This document shows, piece by piece, positions 21,485 through 29,104 of a DNA stretch of 34,978 bases (position 1 is its first letter; each line of letters starts with the position of its first letter). Under the pieces are notes generated by a model, which was not told the DNA's origin, did not search any database, and saw only the letters and a program-made list of their open reading frames with translations. This stretch comes from a virus: positions 1 through 34,978 of the IMG/VR virus record IMGVR_UViG_3300037231_000288. One strand, written 5' to 3'. The position numbers and the translations under genes were made by a program.

Positions 21485-22027
21485 ATGGCAAAGACAACGA
21501 AGAAACGGGAGGCGGTTTTGGCTGCTCCCGCGCCCGTCGCCGGAGAATCCGAGATCGACGTATTGAAGCGCCGTCTCGCTCACACAGAGGCGCTGCTTGC
21601 AGTTCGGCAAGAGGCAAGCACTCAGCCGATCGTCAACGGATCGCCTCAGCCTTCCCCAGCCGATGTCACTCCAGGACAGGTCTGGCGGGCTGCATATAAG
21701 GACGAAACCGGCAAAGAGATCCCCGGAAAATTCGTCCCCTTCGAACCCGATCCCCGCACTCAATTCAAATACCAAGTGCGGACGCCGGTGAAGACATTCA
21801 ACGGCGAAAAGGGCGGCGTCAAATTCCGGGAAGGACTCGGGGGCACCAACGATCCTGATCTGGCGCGGTGGTTCCTCCAGACACTCGGCTACAAGGTGAC
21901 TCCTCCGCCGCCGGCCGCCCAGGTGATTAAGGAGCAACTCGACTCCGAAGATGAGAGCGTCGAGGAAGAAGAGCCGGGCGATCCGGTCGTTTTGGACGAG
22001 CCGGCAAGCGGAACTCCGCTGACTTGA
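21485..22027 (+). CDS. hypothetical head-region protein, 180 aa
   Basis: Starts MAKTTKKREAVLAAPAPVAG at ATG 21485, with AGGAG eight bases upstream. A basic, Ala/Pro-rich beginning leads to a short helix (EIDVLKRRLAHTEALLAVRQ). A more ordered segment follows (TPGQVWRAAYKDETGKEIPG, then FNGEKGGVKFREGLGGTNDP, then ARWFLQTLGYKVTPPPP). The tail is strongly acidic (SEDESVEEEEPGD). It may be a small virion or assembly protein, but no family is recognised. Between two genes for beta-rich surface-like proteins. Confidence 0.6.
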   Translation: MAKTTKKREAVLAAPAPVAGESEIDVLKRRLAHTEALLAVRQEASTQPIVNGSPQPSPADVTPGQVWRAAYKDETGKEIPGKFVPFEPDPRTQFKYQVRTPVKTFNGEKGGVKFREGLGGTNDPDLARWFLQTLGYKVTPPPPAAQVIKEQLDSEDESVEEEEPGDPVVLDEPASGTPLT

Positions 22028-22090
22028 ATGAACGTTGAAAGTTGGACGTTCGCCTAACCGCAAGGCGGCGGACGTTCAACGTTCAAGTCC
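22028..22090 (+). repeat. heptad-derived inverted repeat, AACGTTG/GACGTTC type
   Basis: GAACGTTGAA (22030-22039) pairs with TTCAACGTTC (22075-22084); inside, GTTGGACGTTCGCC and GGCGGACGTTCAAC nearly pair. The 7-base rhythm (AACGTTG, AAAGTTG, GACGTTC) links it to the larger tract at 23037. It fills the gap between two late genes, leaving the next ribosome-binding site free. Confidence 0.65.
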
Positions 22091-22120
22091 TGCGGACAGC
22101 AGTGAAGAAAGAAGTCCGAC

Positions 22121-23008
22121 ATGCTAAGTTCACTCACCACTGCCCAAAAGACGCAGCTCAATCAGATGAGCCGTAACTTTTCCTATGGCGCATCCAATGC
22201 CACCGGCTGGTCACAGTTCATCTCGGATCTGCTGGCGTACATCACCAGCGGTGAGATCGGCATCCAGTCCAATGCTTACGATGTGGATTCCCTCGCCCTG
22301 GGCGGCGGGGCATTTTCCTTCGATGCCGACACCACCACCGGGCTGACCTTCGGATACTTTCAAGGTCAGTTTTATGACGGCCCCGCCCTGGTGAGCGTGG
22401 CGGCGGGGACGATCAACCTCACCGCCAGTGCCACCAACTATATCGAGGTGGATGGCAGCGGCGTGGTGCACACCAACACCGTCGCTTTCACCGCCGGGCG
22501 GTTGCCGTTGTATGTGGTCATTACCGGATCGGCCAGCATCACCAGCTGGGCCAACGCTAAGACGCTTTTGACGTTTATCGGCAACAACACCATCACCGGT
22601 TTGCAGCTGTCAACGGCGGCGGCAACCAAATCAGTCAGCAAGGGATTGGGCACGCTCACCGGTACCGAATCTTATCTGGTTCGTTCGCCGGTCGCCGGCA
22701 ATCTTTCGGGCATGTCGATCGTATGCCCCACCGGCGTTGCCACCGGCGCGGCATACTGGTCGGTGTCGGCCACGAATCTCGGTGCCGCCGGTGTGGGCGC
22801 CCAGGCGATGCTGGCGGCAACAGCCGTCAACAGCACCAACACCACCGGCGGATCGGCGGTCACCGCCTACGTGCCCTTCGCGCTGACTCTCAGCGGCACG
22901 GTGGGAGTCAATGCGGGCGATGTGATTTTAGTGACCTTCACGGCGACGGGATCGCCGCCGGCGCTGACCGGGTCGGAGTTAACCGCCACCTTTACCTTCA
23001 CGGATTAA
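22121..23008 (+). CDS. beta-rich structural protein, 295 aa
   Basis: Starts MLSSLTTAQKTQLNQMSRNF. A helical N-terminus (GWSQFISDLLAYITSG) is followed by beta-rich sequence dominated by Thr, Ala, Gly, Ser and Val (VAAGTINLTASATNYIEVDG, then NAGDVILVTFTATGSPP). The second half (LRSP-like segment YLVRSPVAGNLSGMSIVCPT onward) looks like a jelly-roll or Ig-type surface domain. No catalytic motif seen. Likely a virion surface or head-fibre protein by position after the capsid genes; not proven. Its stop is three bases before the ATG of the glycosidase frame. Confidence 0.55.
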   Translation: MLSSLTTAQKTQLNQMSRNFSYGASNATGWSQFISDLLAYITSGEIGIQSNAYDVDSLALGGGAFSFDADTTTGLTFGYFQGQFYDGPALVSVAAGTINLTASATNYIEVDGSGVVHTNTVAFTAGRLPLYVVITGSASITSWANAKTLLTFIGNNTITGLQLSTAAATKSVSKGLGTLTGTESYLVRSPVAGNLSGMSIVCPTGVATGAAYWSVSATNLGAAGVGAQAMLAATAVNSTNTTGGSAVTAYVPFALTLSGTVGVNAGDVILVTFTATGSPPALTGSELTATFTFTD

Positions 23009-23011
23009 CAA

Positions 23012-24346
23012 ATGAAACCGCGAACCAATACAAATGCGAACGTCCAACGTCCAACGTCCAACGTCCAACGTCGAAATGGCGGACGCCTTTCTTTACTTCG
23101 AAGTTGGACGTTGGAAGTTGGACGTTGGACGTTCGTTTTAATTCTCCTTCTCCTTCTCCCTTTGATCGCAAGAGCGGCGTCCACCACCCAGCCCGCCATC
23201 TACATCAGAGATTGCACTGCCCTCACCGACGCCTCCGCTCCGGTCGCCAACGGCGGATCGCTCTATCTCTCACAGCTGCCTGCCAAGTGGACGCTGGACT
23301 ATGATTTCGGGCTGGCGGCCGGTCACACCTGTCAGACGATCTTTGCTGTCGACGGCGGCAAGCCCGTGCAGCTCTGGACGCCGCCCTACAGTCCCGCCGG
23401 GCACAATATTCCGTTGGCTCTTTCAACCGGCACTCACACAATCACCCTGACGGTCAATGGGGCCGCGATCGCCCCGCTGACATTCACCCTGGGCACGGCC
23501 CCGCCTATCCTGCCCACGGGTCAGATCGCCCAGCCCTTCACGCTCATCATTAATGCGGGCGGCATCAGCGATCCGGCCATCAACCTGGCGACCCATCCGC
23601 TCTATCTTCCTTTTTTCAAATCGGCGGGAGTGACGGGGCTAAGAGTCTGGACCGAAGGCGCGTTCGCCGCGCCTCAACCGGCGAGTTATTACGCGGCGCT
23701 CTTGCCCTGGCAGAAGGCCGGCGTCCATGTCATCGCGGTCGCTAACTTTCAAAACAGTGTCCCGCGTCTGTCGGCTCCGACTGATGCCGTCTGGACCGCC
23801 TGGCTGACCGCCATCCCTCCGCCCGCCACCACTGGCATCTGGGCGATTGAGATTGGCAACGAAGTCAATACCGGAGACTACTACAACGGATCTGGTCAGC
23901 AACTGGCTCATCTGATGCAGCTGGCCTACCCGATCCTGCATGCAAAGGGGTATGTGGTCATCGCGCCCAGCACGCTCAACAGCCTGAACGAAATCCAGAC
24001 GCTGGTGGGGTTGGGCGCTTATCAGTGGGCCGACTATCTCAACATCCACTCGTACCGCGGCACACCCGCCGCGATCGCCGCCGATGCTGATGCGGCCTCT
24101 CCGATCGCCGCCAGCGTGGGAAAGCCGCTGGCAATGACCGAAGAGGGCTTGCGGCTCGGCAATGTGCCGGCGGCCGTGCTGGCGTCCCAGCAGGTGCAGA
24201 CGACTGGACTATTGAGTCAGCGGTCCGTGCTGGCGGGGTATTTCCCGCTCTATCTGATGGCCAGCGACACGCTGGACATCGCAGCACCCTTCACTGCGAC
24301 TGGGGCGATCAATCAGCCGTTCTATGGCGCGATGGGGGGCAAGTAG
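23012..24346 (+). CDS. secreted glycoside-hydrolase-like protein (clan GH-A pattern)
   Basis: 444 residues in the open frame. The first 33 residues are encoded by heptad repeats (NVQRPTSNVQRR). A signal peptide follows: EVGRWTFVLILLLLLPLIAR, then AAST. A TTG at 23111 would start exactly before it, and may be the real start. The mature part has a small beta domain and then a TIM-barrel-like region: WAIEIGNEVNTG with likely acid/base Glu284, and AMTEEGLRLG with likely nucleophile Glu377. The two lie about 93 residues apart, as in clan GH-A enzymes. The substrate is unknown. A Sec signal suggests release from the host cell rather than assembly in the virion, which is unusual inside a head module. 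Confidence 0.7.
   Translation: MKPRTNTNANVQRPTSNVQRRNGGRLSLLRSWTLEVGRWTFVLILLLLLPLIARAASTTQPAIYIRDCTALTDASAPVANGGSLYLSQLPAKWTLDYDFGLAAGHTCQTIFAVDGGKPVQLWTPPYSPAGHNIPLALSTGTHTITLTVNGAAIAPLTFTLGTAPPILPTGQIAQPFTLIINAGGISDPAINLATHPLYLPFFKSAGVTGLRVWTEGAFAAPQPASYYAALLPWQKAGVHVIAVANFQNSVPRLSAPTDAVWTAWLTAIPPPATTGIWAIEIGNEVNTGDYYNGSGQQLAHLMQLAYPILHAKGYVVIAPSTLNSLNEIQTLVGLGAYQWADYLNIHSYRGTPAAIAADADAASPIAASVGKPLAMTEEGLRLGNVPAAVLASQQVQTTGLLSQRSVLAGYFPLYLMASDTLDIAAPFTATGAINQPFYGAMGGK
23037..23135 (+). repeat. 36-bp inverted repeat made of AACGTCC heptads
   Basis: Left arm 23037-23072 and right arm 23100-23135 are reverse complements at 34 of 36 positions, with a 27-base loop; the outer 19 bases (CGAACGTCCAACGTCCAAC) pair perfectly. 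Both arms are runs of the 7-base unit AACGTCC/GGACGTT. The structure lies inside the annotated 5' part of the glycosidase frame. Confidence 0.85.
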
Positions 24347-24347
24347 C

Positions 24348-25922
24348 ATGGGCTGGACATCTTATTTTACAGATAATTTCGCCAGAGGCACCACGTCCGC
24401 AGGGTCTGCGGGGTCAACCACCGGCGTAGGCAACGGCTGGATTGACAGGCTCGGGGGAGTCTGGAGTCTGTCGAGCAATGTTCTCGCGGGGCTTTTCAAT
24501 GATTCCAACTTTCTAGGGGACTGGCTTTATCGGCCTTCCGGGGAAAACAGCACAACGCAAAGAGCGGTGTGGACATTTAATGCCAGTGGAGATGCCACCC
24601 CGATCGTCCTGTTGCGCGTGGACCCAAGCGGGGATAACGCGTACGCCGCGTGGTACGACTACACGGGCACCTTCACACTGGCGACTTTCATTGCCGGAAC
24701 TAAAACGACGCTGGCAACGGGCGGCTTTTCGTTCTCTTCTTCAGTGTCCTACATCATCGATTTTTCCGCAAAGCCCAACGCAACCTCGGGTACGGATTTG
24801 GTGGCAATCGTCTATAGTGCAGCCGCCCCCGCCACTCCGCTTGCGACGCTGACTGTGACAGGTGACACGACCAGCGCGGTGCAGGGATCCCTTGGATATG
24901 GGCTCGCAACCGTCAACGAATTCCCCGGCTCGCAATCGGTCATTCTGTACAATGCGTATTCTGCGTCTTCGATGACGATCAGCCCCGCCACTTTCGGTTT
25001 GGGAGTTGTGACGCCGTTCACTATTACCGGCGCTGGCACTTCGTGGACTTCGTCTACGGGTGTCACCGTTTCAAACGGCACAAACGCCTTTGCGAGCAAT
25101 GTCGTGGTGAGCGGGCAGGTGATCACCGGCACCCTGAATCCGGGCACGGCCGCAACAACACTGTCGGTGGGAAACACCAGCGATTCCAACACCGCATCGG
25201 CATCGGCCGTCTCCGCTCCGACAGTTAATATAGTATGGCATGGGGACTCACTGACTTATGGGTTAGAGACCACCGGGGCCGGTACGACAGGCGCAACTAG
25301 GATTGCGACTGCATTAGCCGGGGTCGGCCCAATCGCCACGGCAAGCAACGAAGGGATTGCCGGGCAGACCTTGTCGCAAATGATCGCAGAAATCCCAACC
25401 ACCATAAACGGCCTGTGGGATGGAACCAAAGCAGCGAACATTCTGTTGGTTCAAGGCGGGCACAACGACTTTTATTACGGGGCAACCCCCGCTCAGGTGA
25501 AGAGTTCAATCCAGACCTACGTTTCAACGGCCCTGAGCTATCATCCGTGGAAAATAGTCTGGTCCACTGAACCGCCCGCAGATTATCCGGGTTATCCCGC
25601 GACCTTCGACTCCATGCGCGACCAGGTGAACGTCTGGTTGCGCGCCAACTGGCGGTCCATCGGCATTGCCGCACTGTCTGATTTTGCCAGCGATCAGAGA
25701 ATGGGGCTGGATGGCTGCGAATTTAACGAGACCTATTACTACTCGGGCGATCACACCCACCCGATTGACGCGGGGGCCGCCATCTGGGGCGAGTATGATC
25801 TTGCGGCAGTGCAATCTGTAATAGGCGGCTCCGCCTCCTCCAGCGGGGTAAATAACGGCAGCGGCGACTTCGCCACCGGCGGATCGATCGACAATAACGC
25901 ATCAGGAGTCTTCTCCAACTAG
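24348..25922 (+). CDS. SGNH/GDSL esterase with N-terminal lectin-like domain
   Basis: 524 residues from ATG 24348 (GGGGGG upstream). The N-terminal about 200 residues resemble concanavalin/LamG-type phage domains (TDNFARGTTSAGSAG, then WIDRLGGVWSLSSNVLAG). An IPT/Ig-like middle follows (SMTISPATFGLGVV). From about 290 an SGNH hydrolase begins: block I HGDSLTYG with nucleophile Ser301, block II NEGIAGQT, block III QGGHNDF, block V GDHTHP with Asp468 and His471. It probably removes acyl groups, such as acetyl, from a surface polysaccharide. It has no signal peptide, unlike the glycosidase before it. Third positions carry more A/T than flanking virion genes, suggesting separate acquisition. Confidence 0.8.
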   Translation: MGWTSYFTDNFARGTTSAGSAGSTTGVGNGWIDRLGGVWSLSSNVLAGLFNDSNFLGDWLYRPSGENSTTQRAVWTFNASGDATPIVLLRVDPSGDNAYAAWYDYTGTFTLATFIAGTKTTLATGGFSFSSSVSYIIDFSAKPNATSGTDLVAIVYSAAAPATPLATLTVTGDTTSAVQGSLGYGLATVNEFPGSQSVILYNAYSASSMTISPATFGLGVVTPFTITGAGTSWTSSTGVTVSNGTNAFASNVVVSGQVITGTLNPGTAATTLSVGNTSDSNTASASAVSAPTVNIVWHGDSLTYGLETTGAGTTGATRIATALAGVGPIATASNEGIAGQTLSQMIAEIPTTINGLWDGTKAANILLVQGGHNDFYYGATPAQVKSSIQTYVSTALSYHPWKIVWSTEPPADYPGYPATFDSMRDQVNVWLRANWRSIGIAALSDFASDQRMGLDGCEFNETYYYSGDHTHPIDAGAAIWGEYDLAAVQSVIGGSASSSGVNNGSGDFATGGSIDNNASGVFSN

Positions 25923-25958
25923 CAACTAGCAACTAGCAACCAACAACCGGCAACTTCC
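25917..25958 (+). repeat. heptad tandem repeat, AACTAGC type
   Basis: Six units in perfect 7-base phase: AACTAGC three times, then AACCAAC, AACCGGC and AACTTCC, ending one base before the next ATG at 25960. The first unit supplies the TAG stop of the esterase gene. Confidence 0.85.
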
Positions 25959-25959
25959 C

Positions 25960-26367
25960 ATGGACATGATCTCCCTACACGACGACTTCACTTTCGATTC
26001 CAAACCTCAGCCGGTCACCACCAGCTCCACGATGCAGCGGATCTGCCGGGTGCGTGTCTGGGGACGGCGGGCGCTGGCCAGTGTGATCGTGCTGGGCGGC
26101 ACGATCGCCGACATCCAGGTGCTGCAGGCGGCTTACCCCGATGATCCCTTTCCCCAGGTGATCGCCGATGGGCTGGGGCTCAATTCCCCGGCCCTGGCGG
26201 ACGAAAGTTACATCATCCCCGCATTAACGCTTCCCTTCGGTCCTGGAGTGTTCCAGGTGCATCTGCAGGGCGATGCGTGCGAGCTGATATTCCAGGCTCA
26301 GGGAGCGAGCGGATCGGGTGTGACAGTGCAGGTGAAAGGGTCGTGCAGCAAGATTGGGATTGTATGA
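25960..26367 (+). CDS. hypothetical structural protein, 135 aa
   Basis: Starts MDMISLHDDFTFDSKPQPVT directly after the heptad tract, with no obvious ribosome-binding site other than the tract itself; ATG 25966 is an alternative. A strand-rich protein (IVLGGTIADIQVLQAAYPDD, then FGPGVFQVHLQGDACELIFQ, then VTVQVKGSCSKIGIV). Stop overlaps the next gene (ATGA). Unrecognised; placed at the beginning of the connector genes, so a small virion component is likely. Confidence 0.55.
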   Translation: MDMISLHDDFTFDSKPQPVTTSSTMQRICRVRVWGRRALASVIVLGGTIADIQVLQAAYPDDPFPQVIADGLGLNSPALADESYIIPALTLPFGPGVFQVHLQGDACELIFQAQGASGSGVTVQVKGSCSKIGIV

Positions 26368-27251
26368 TCTCTGTAGCCATCACATCCACGCAGACCTCAA
26401 CCGGCTCGGTCGTCCAGGCGACGGTGAGCGGCGGCACACCGCCTTACAGTTACGCCTGGGGAGCGCCCAATGTGCAAAGTGTGCTCAACCCGGCATTGAG
26501 CTTCGCGCCGGGGCTGTCGTTCGCCAACGCCGCCTTCCCGGTGACTGGCATCACCATCTGGGATGGCGGCATTGGCGGCGGCACTCTCGCCACCGACTTT
26601 GAAACCAACCTGACCATCAACACCGGTGGAAGCTTTACCGTCACCTGCGAAGTGTTTGACTCGGCATCCAACTCGGTCACCGAAACGATCACGGTGCCCG
26701 GCGCCGATCGCCGCTTCTGCTATTTCAACGCCGACAGCGACGCCGATCTGATCGCGGGCGGGATCCCGCCGACGCTGATCCCCGCCTACAACGCCCTGAC
26801 TGATGGAGCAACCAAGGCGGATCTGATCACCCAGGCGTCGATCGACATCGACCGGGCGATGCGATACCAGGGACGGCGATACGACACCATCCGCCAGGTG
26901 ACCGAATTCCCTCGAGTATCCTATGAGCCAAGCAATGCGATTTTGCCCAACACGGGCGCGGCGGGGATTCCGGGCGGTTCGGCATTTGGCTCAACCATCT
27001 GGGATGTGGATCCGGTCACGCTGAATATCGTCATTCCCTCCAGGGTGCTACAGGCAGTGATTCACCAGGCCAACTATCTGGCGGGTGGAGAGAACAGCCA
27101 GGTGACCGATCAGTTCATCGGTGTGACCAGCCAGGGCACCGGCTCGCTGCATCGGAGCTACGGCAAGAGCAAGGCCCTGGAGACGGGGCTGTGCCGGCGG
27201 GCGTATCAGGTGATGCAGTTTTATCGGCTGACTTCGGGGAGGTACATGTGA
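26364..27251 (+). CDS. head-tail connector with an N-terminal Ig/PKD-like domain
   Basis: 295 residues from ATG 26364, overlapping the previous stop. Residues 1 to about 112 form an Ig/PKD-like domain (VVQATVSGGTPPYSYAWG, ending TVTCEVFDSASNSVTETITV). From about 120 the sequence matches the adaptor type that binds under the portal (gp6/gp15-like): KADLITQASIDIDRAMRYQG, then RYDTIRQVTEFPRVSYEP, then PSRVLQAVIHQANYLAGG. An outward Ig domain on a connector is unusual and may decorate the neck. Its stop overlaps the GTG of the next gene. Confidence 0.7.
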   Translation: MISVAITSTQTSTGSVVQATVSGGTPPYSYAWGAPNVQSVLNPALSFAPGLSFANAAFPVTGITIWDGGIGGGTLATDFETNLTINTGGSFTVTCEVFDSASNSVTETITVPGADRRFCYFNADSDADLIAGGIPPTLIPAYNALTDGATKADLITQASIDIDRAMRYQGRRYDTIRQVTEFPRVSYEPSNAILPNTGAAGIPGGSAFGSTIWDVDPVTLNIVIPSRVLQAVIHQANYLAGGENSQVTDQFIGVTSQGTGSLHRSYGKSKALETGLCRRAYQVMQFYRLTSGRYM

Positions 27252-27592
27252 GCCTGAGCAACGCCACCCTCATCTCCGTCACCGCTCCACCCACGCCCAC
27301 GGCCGGCGGGGGGGAAAGCTACGCCAGCGCCACCGCCGTGGGCTGTGAGTGCATCCTGGATGAACCGAACTTTTCCACGCGGCGATTGATCGATGATCTG
27401 GCTCTGGAGTCCACGGCGGTGCTGTATGTGGAGCTGGCGAATTATCCCGCCGCCCCGACAACCATCCTGGTGAACGGCATCGTGACGGTGCAGCTGCAGG
27501 GATTGGCCAGCCAGCAGCTGCGAGTGGATTGGGTGAAGGTTCGCCCGTTCGGCGGCGTGTCGCATGTGCAGGCCTTTGTGAGGGAGATGTAA
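27248..27592 (+). CDS. head completion/stopper-like protein, 114 aa
   Basis: Starts at GTG 27248, overlapping the TGA of the connector gene. A strand-rich small protein: ASATAVGCECILDEPNFSTR, then ESTAVLYVELANYPAAPTTI, then QQLRVDWVKVRPFGGVSHVQ. Size, composition and position between the adaptor and the gp10-like gene are those of the neck stopper (SPP1 gp16 position). No diagnostic motif seen, so the call rests on context. Confidence 0.6.
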   Translation: MSLSNATLISVTAPPTPTAGGGESYASATAVGCECILDEPNFSTRRLIDDLALESTAVLYVELANYPAAPTTILVNGIVTVQLQGLASQQLRVDWVKVRPFGGVSHVQAFVREM

Positions 27593-27951
27593 TGCCAATG
27601 GACATGGGACCGTTATTGAAGGGGCTGGAGGAAGCCCGCAAACGGCAGCTGGAAGCTGCCGCGCTGGCGATCGACCAGTTCGCCGAGCATGTGCTGGGCG
27701 ATGCCCAGAAGCTCACGCCGGTGGCAACAGGAGCATTGCAGGCCAGTGGCACCACCTCGCCGATTGAGATGGATGGTGAGTCGATCACGAAGGAGATCGG
27801 ATTCAACACTGACTATGCGGCGGCGGTGCATGAGAATTTGGAAGCCAATCATGCGGTTGGCCAGGCGAAATTTCTGGAGACGGCTCTCAGGGAGAATGCT
27901 CCGAAGCTTGGACCGTTTATTGCGTCGAAACTAAAGGAAGTGGCGGAATGA
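27592..27951 (+). CDS. HK97 gp10-like tail-completion protein
   Basis: 119 residues, ATG sharing one base with the previous TAA. The HK97-gp10 pattern is clear: a long N-terminal helix (LKGLEEARKRQLEAAALAID), then KLTPVATGALQASGTTSP, then IGFNTDYAAAVHENLEANH, then KFLETALRENAPKLGPFIAS. Such proteins act at the head-tail junction in siphoviruses and related phages. The next gene follows after the heptad tract. Confidence 0.8.
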   Translation: MPMDMGPLLKGLEEARKRQLEAAALAIDQFAEHVLGDAQKLTPVATGALQASGTTSPIEMDGESITKEIGFNTDYAAAVHENLEANHAVGQAKFLETALRENAPKLGPFIASKLKEVAE

Positions 27952-27953
27952 GC

Positions 27954-27988
27954 AACTAACAACTAGCAACTAGCAACTAGCAACGATC
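27954..27988 (+). repeat. heptad tandem repeat, AACTAGC type (second tract)
   Basis: AACTAAC, AACTAGC three times, then AACGATC, starting three bases after the gp10-like stop and ending four bases before the ATG at 27993. It is nearly identical to the tract at 25917, two kilobases upstream. Confidence 0.85.
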
Positions 27989-27992
27989 CACC

Positions 27993-28532
27993 ATGCTCTA
28001 TGACCCTCAAAACTTCCTCCACTCCATGTGCCTCTGGGCGGCCAACCGCTCCACGGGGTACATCAGTGGCGATACTCAATTTGGCGCGATCAATCCGCCG
28101 GTGCCGGTGAACTACGGACCGCAGGCCAATGGGACTAATGAGCCGAAGTACAACCTGTTCATGAATCGGGCCAGTGAGGACGTGGCGGCGGATCCGTTTG
28201 CCGTGGTGCGGGTGTATGGCGGGTCGCATGAGCGAAGCAATCCCACGGTGACCGCCGCCGTGCAGCTGGCCACGATGGTGACACAGGCCAACGCGCCGGC
28301 GGGTTGGACATTGGCCAACGCGCTGTATCGGTGCTTCTGTTTGGATCCCCAGGAAAAAGAATTGCGGTGCGTGTCGGCGCCAGGCGTGAAGCTCACTGAC
28401 AACTCCGCCGATGGCAGCTGGATGCTGGTGAGTGCGAAAGTGACCAATGCGCCCGGGCAGATCGGGACCGATGATCGCGGGCGGTTGAAGATCGTTTCTA
28501 ACTTTGATTTGGCGTTTTACAAAGCTGCGTAG
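27993..28532 (+). CDS. tail terminator-like protein, 179 aa
   Basis: Starts MLYDPQNFLHSMCLWAANRS. A helical beginning, a middle segment FMNRASEDVAADPFAVVRVY, a later LATMVTQANAPAGWTLANAL, and a closing strand-turn-strand (LKIVSNFDLAFYKAA) follow the layout of tail terminators (lambda gpU type), which cap the tube. It stands where that gene is expected, between the gp10-like protein and the tail tube. No strict motif, so family assigned mainly by context. Confidence 0.6.
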   Translation: MLYDPQNFLHSMCLWAANRSTGYISGDTQFGAINPPVPVNYGPQANGTNEPKYNLFMNRASEDVAADPFAVVRVYGGSHERSNPTVTAAVQLATMVTQANAPAGWTLANALYRCFCLDPQEKELRCVSAPGVKLTDNSADGSWMLVSAKVTNAPGQIGTDDRGRLKIVSNFDLAFYKAA

Positions 28533-28536
28533 ATAG

Positions 28537-28559
28537 CCGCCGATGGCATCGGCGGTTTT
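28537..28559 (+). terminator. weak terminator-like hairpin
   Basis: CCGCCGAT (28537-28544) pairs perfectly with ATCGGCGG (28548-28555) around a GGC loop, followed by TTTT. It stands between the tail terminator and tail tube genes, so it may set the relative amount of tube transcript rather than end the operon. Confidence 0.55.
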
Positions 28560-28573
28560 ATGAAAGGTGAATT

Positions 28574-29104
28574 ATGTCTGCTGAAACTCCTGGCATTCTG
28601 CTCGATCCTGTTTCGATCCAGGGCGATTATGTCGTCACGTTCAACGGGTCCGGTTGCGGCCTGGTGGATGATGTCGATCCGTCGGGCGTCAAAATGATAT
28701 TGAAGCCGATCACCACGGGCAGCACTGGAAAGGACAACGTCATTGGCTTGCGTCTGGTTGGTGTGCAAGGCACGATCAAGATTAAATTCCGCCAGTTGAC
28801 TTTGGCCCTGCAGCAGATCCTCGCCCCATGGAACGACGGGGCGGTTCCTCTGCAGCTGATCCCGCCGCTCAATACGGACCTTTATGATTTCTCCTGCCCG
28901 CTGATCCTCCATCCCGACAACATGGGAGCGGCCACCACGCAGGATCTGACCTTCGCCCATGCTGTGCCGATTAACCTTCCGATGACCAAGCGCGATGGCG
29001 GCACGCCCGATGCGGCCGAAATTGAGTTCGCGATCTTCCCTGACCGCGCGGTATTCAATACCTCGTTTGGTGCCATGACGGTCGGCAACATTAAAGGAAC
29101 CTGA
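28574..29104 (+). CDS. major tail tube protein
   Basis: 176 residues, starting MSAETPGILLDPVSIQGDYV. Alternating strands with one helix: DYVVTFNGSGCGLVDDVDPS, then GKDNVIGLRLVGVQGTIKIK, then LTLALQQILAPWN, then DAAEIEFAIFPDRAVFNTSF. This fits the tail-tube fold, with strand pairs and a hairpin loop. The next genes are the tail assembly chaperones and tape measure, the usual order. Good ribosome-binding site (GAAAGGTG). Stop shares a base with the next ATG. Confidence 0.75.
   Translation: MSAETPGILLDPVSIQGDYVVTFNGSGCGLVDDVDPSGVKMILKPITTGSTGKDNVIGLRLVGVQGTIKIKFRQLTLALQQILAPWNDGAVPLQLIPPLNTDLYDFSCPLILHPDNMGAATTQDLTFAHAVPINLPMTKRDGGTPDAAEIEFAIFPDRAVFNTSFGAMTVGNIKGT

Noticed and set aside
15949-27988. 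Heptad tracts as CRISPR arrays
   Set aside because: The units are 7 bases in direct tandem with no spacers, and no cas genes are present.
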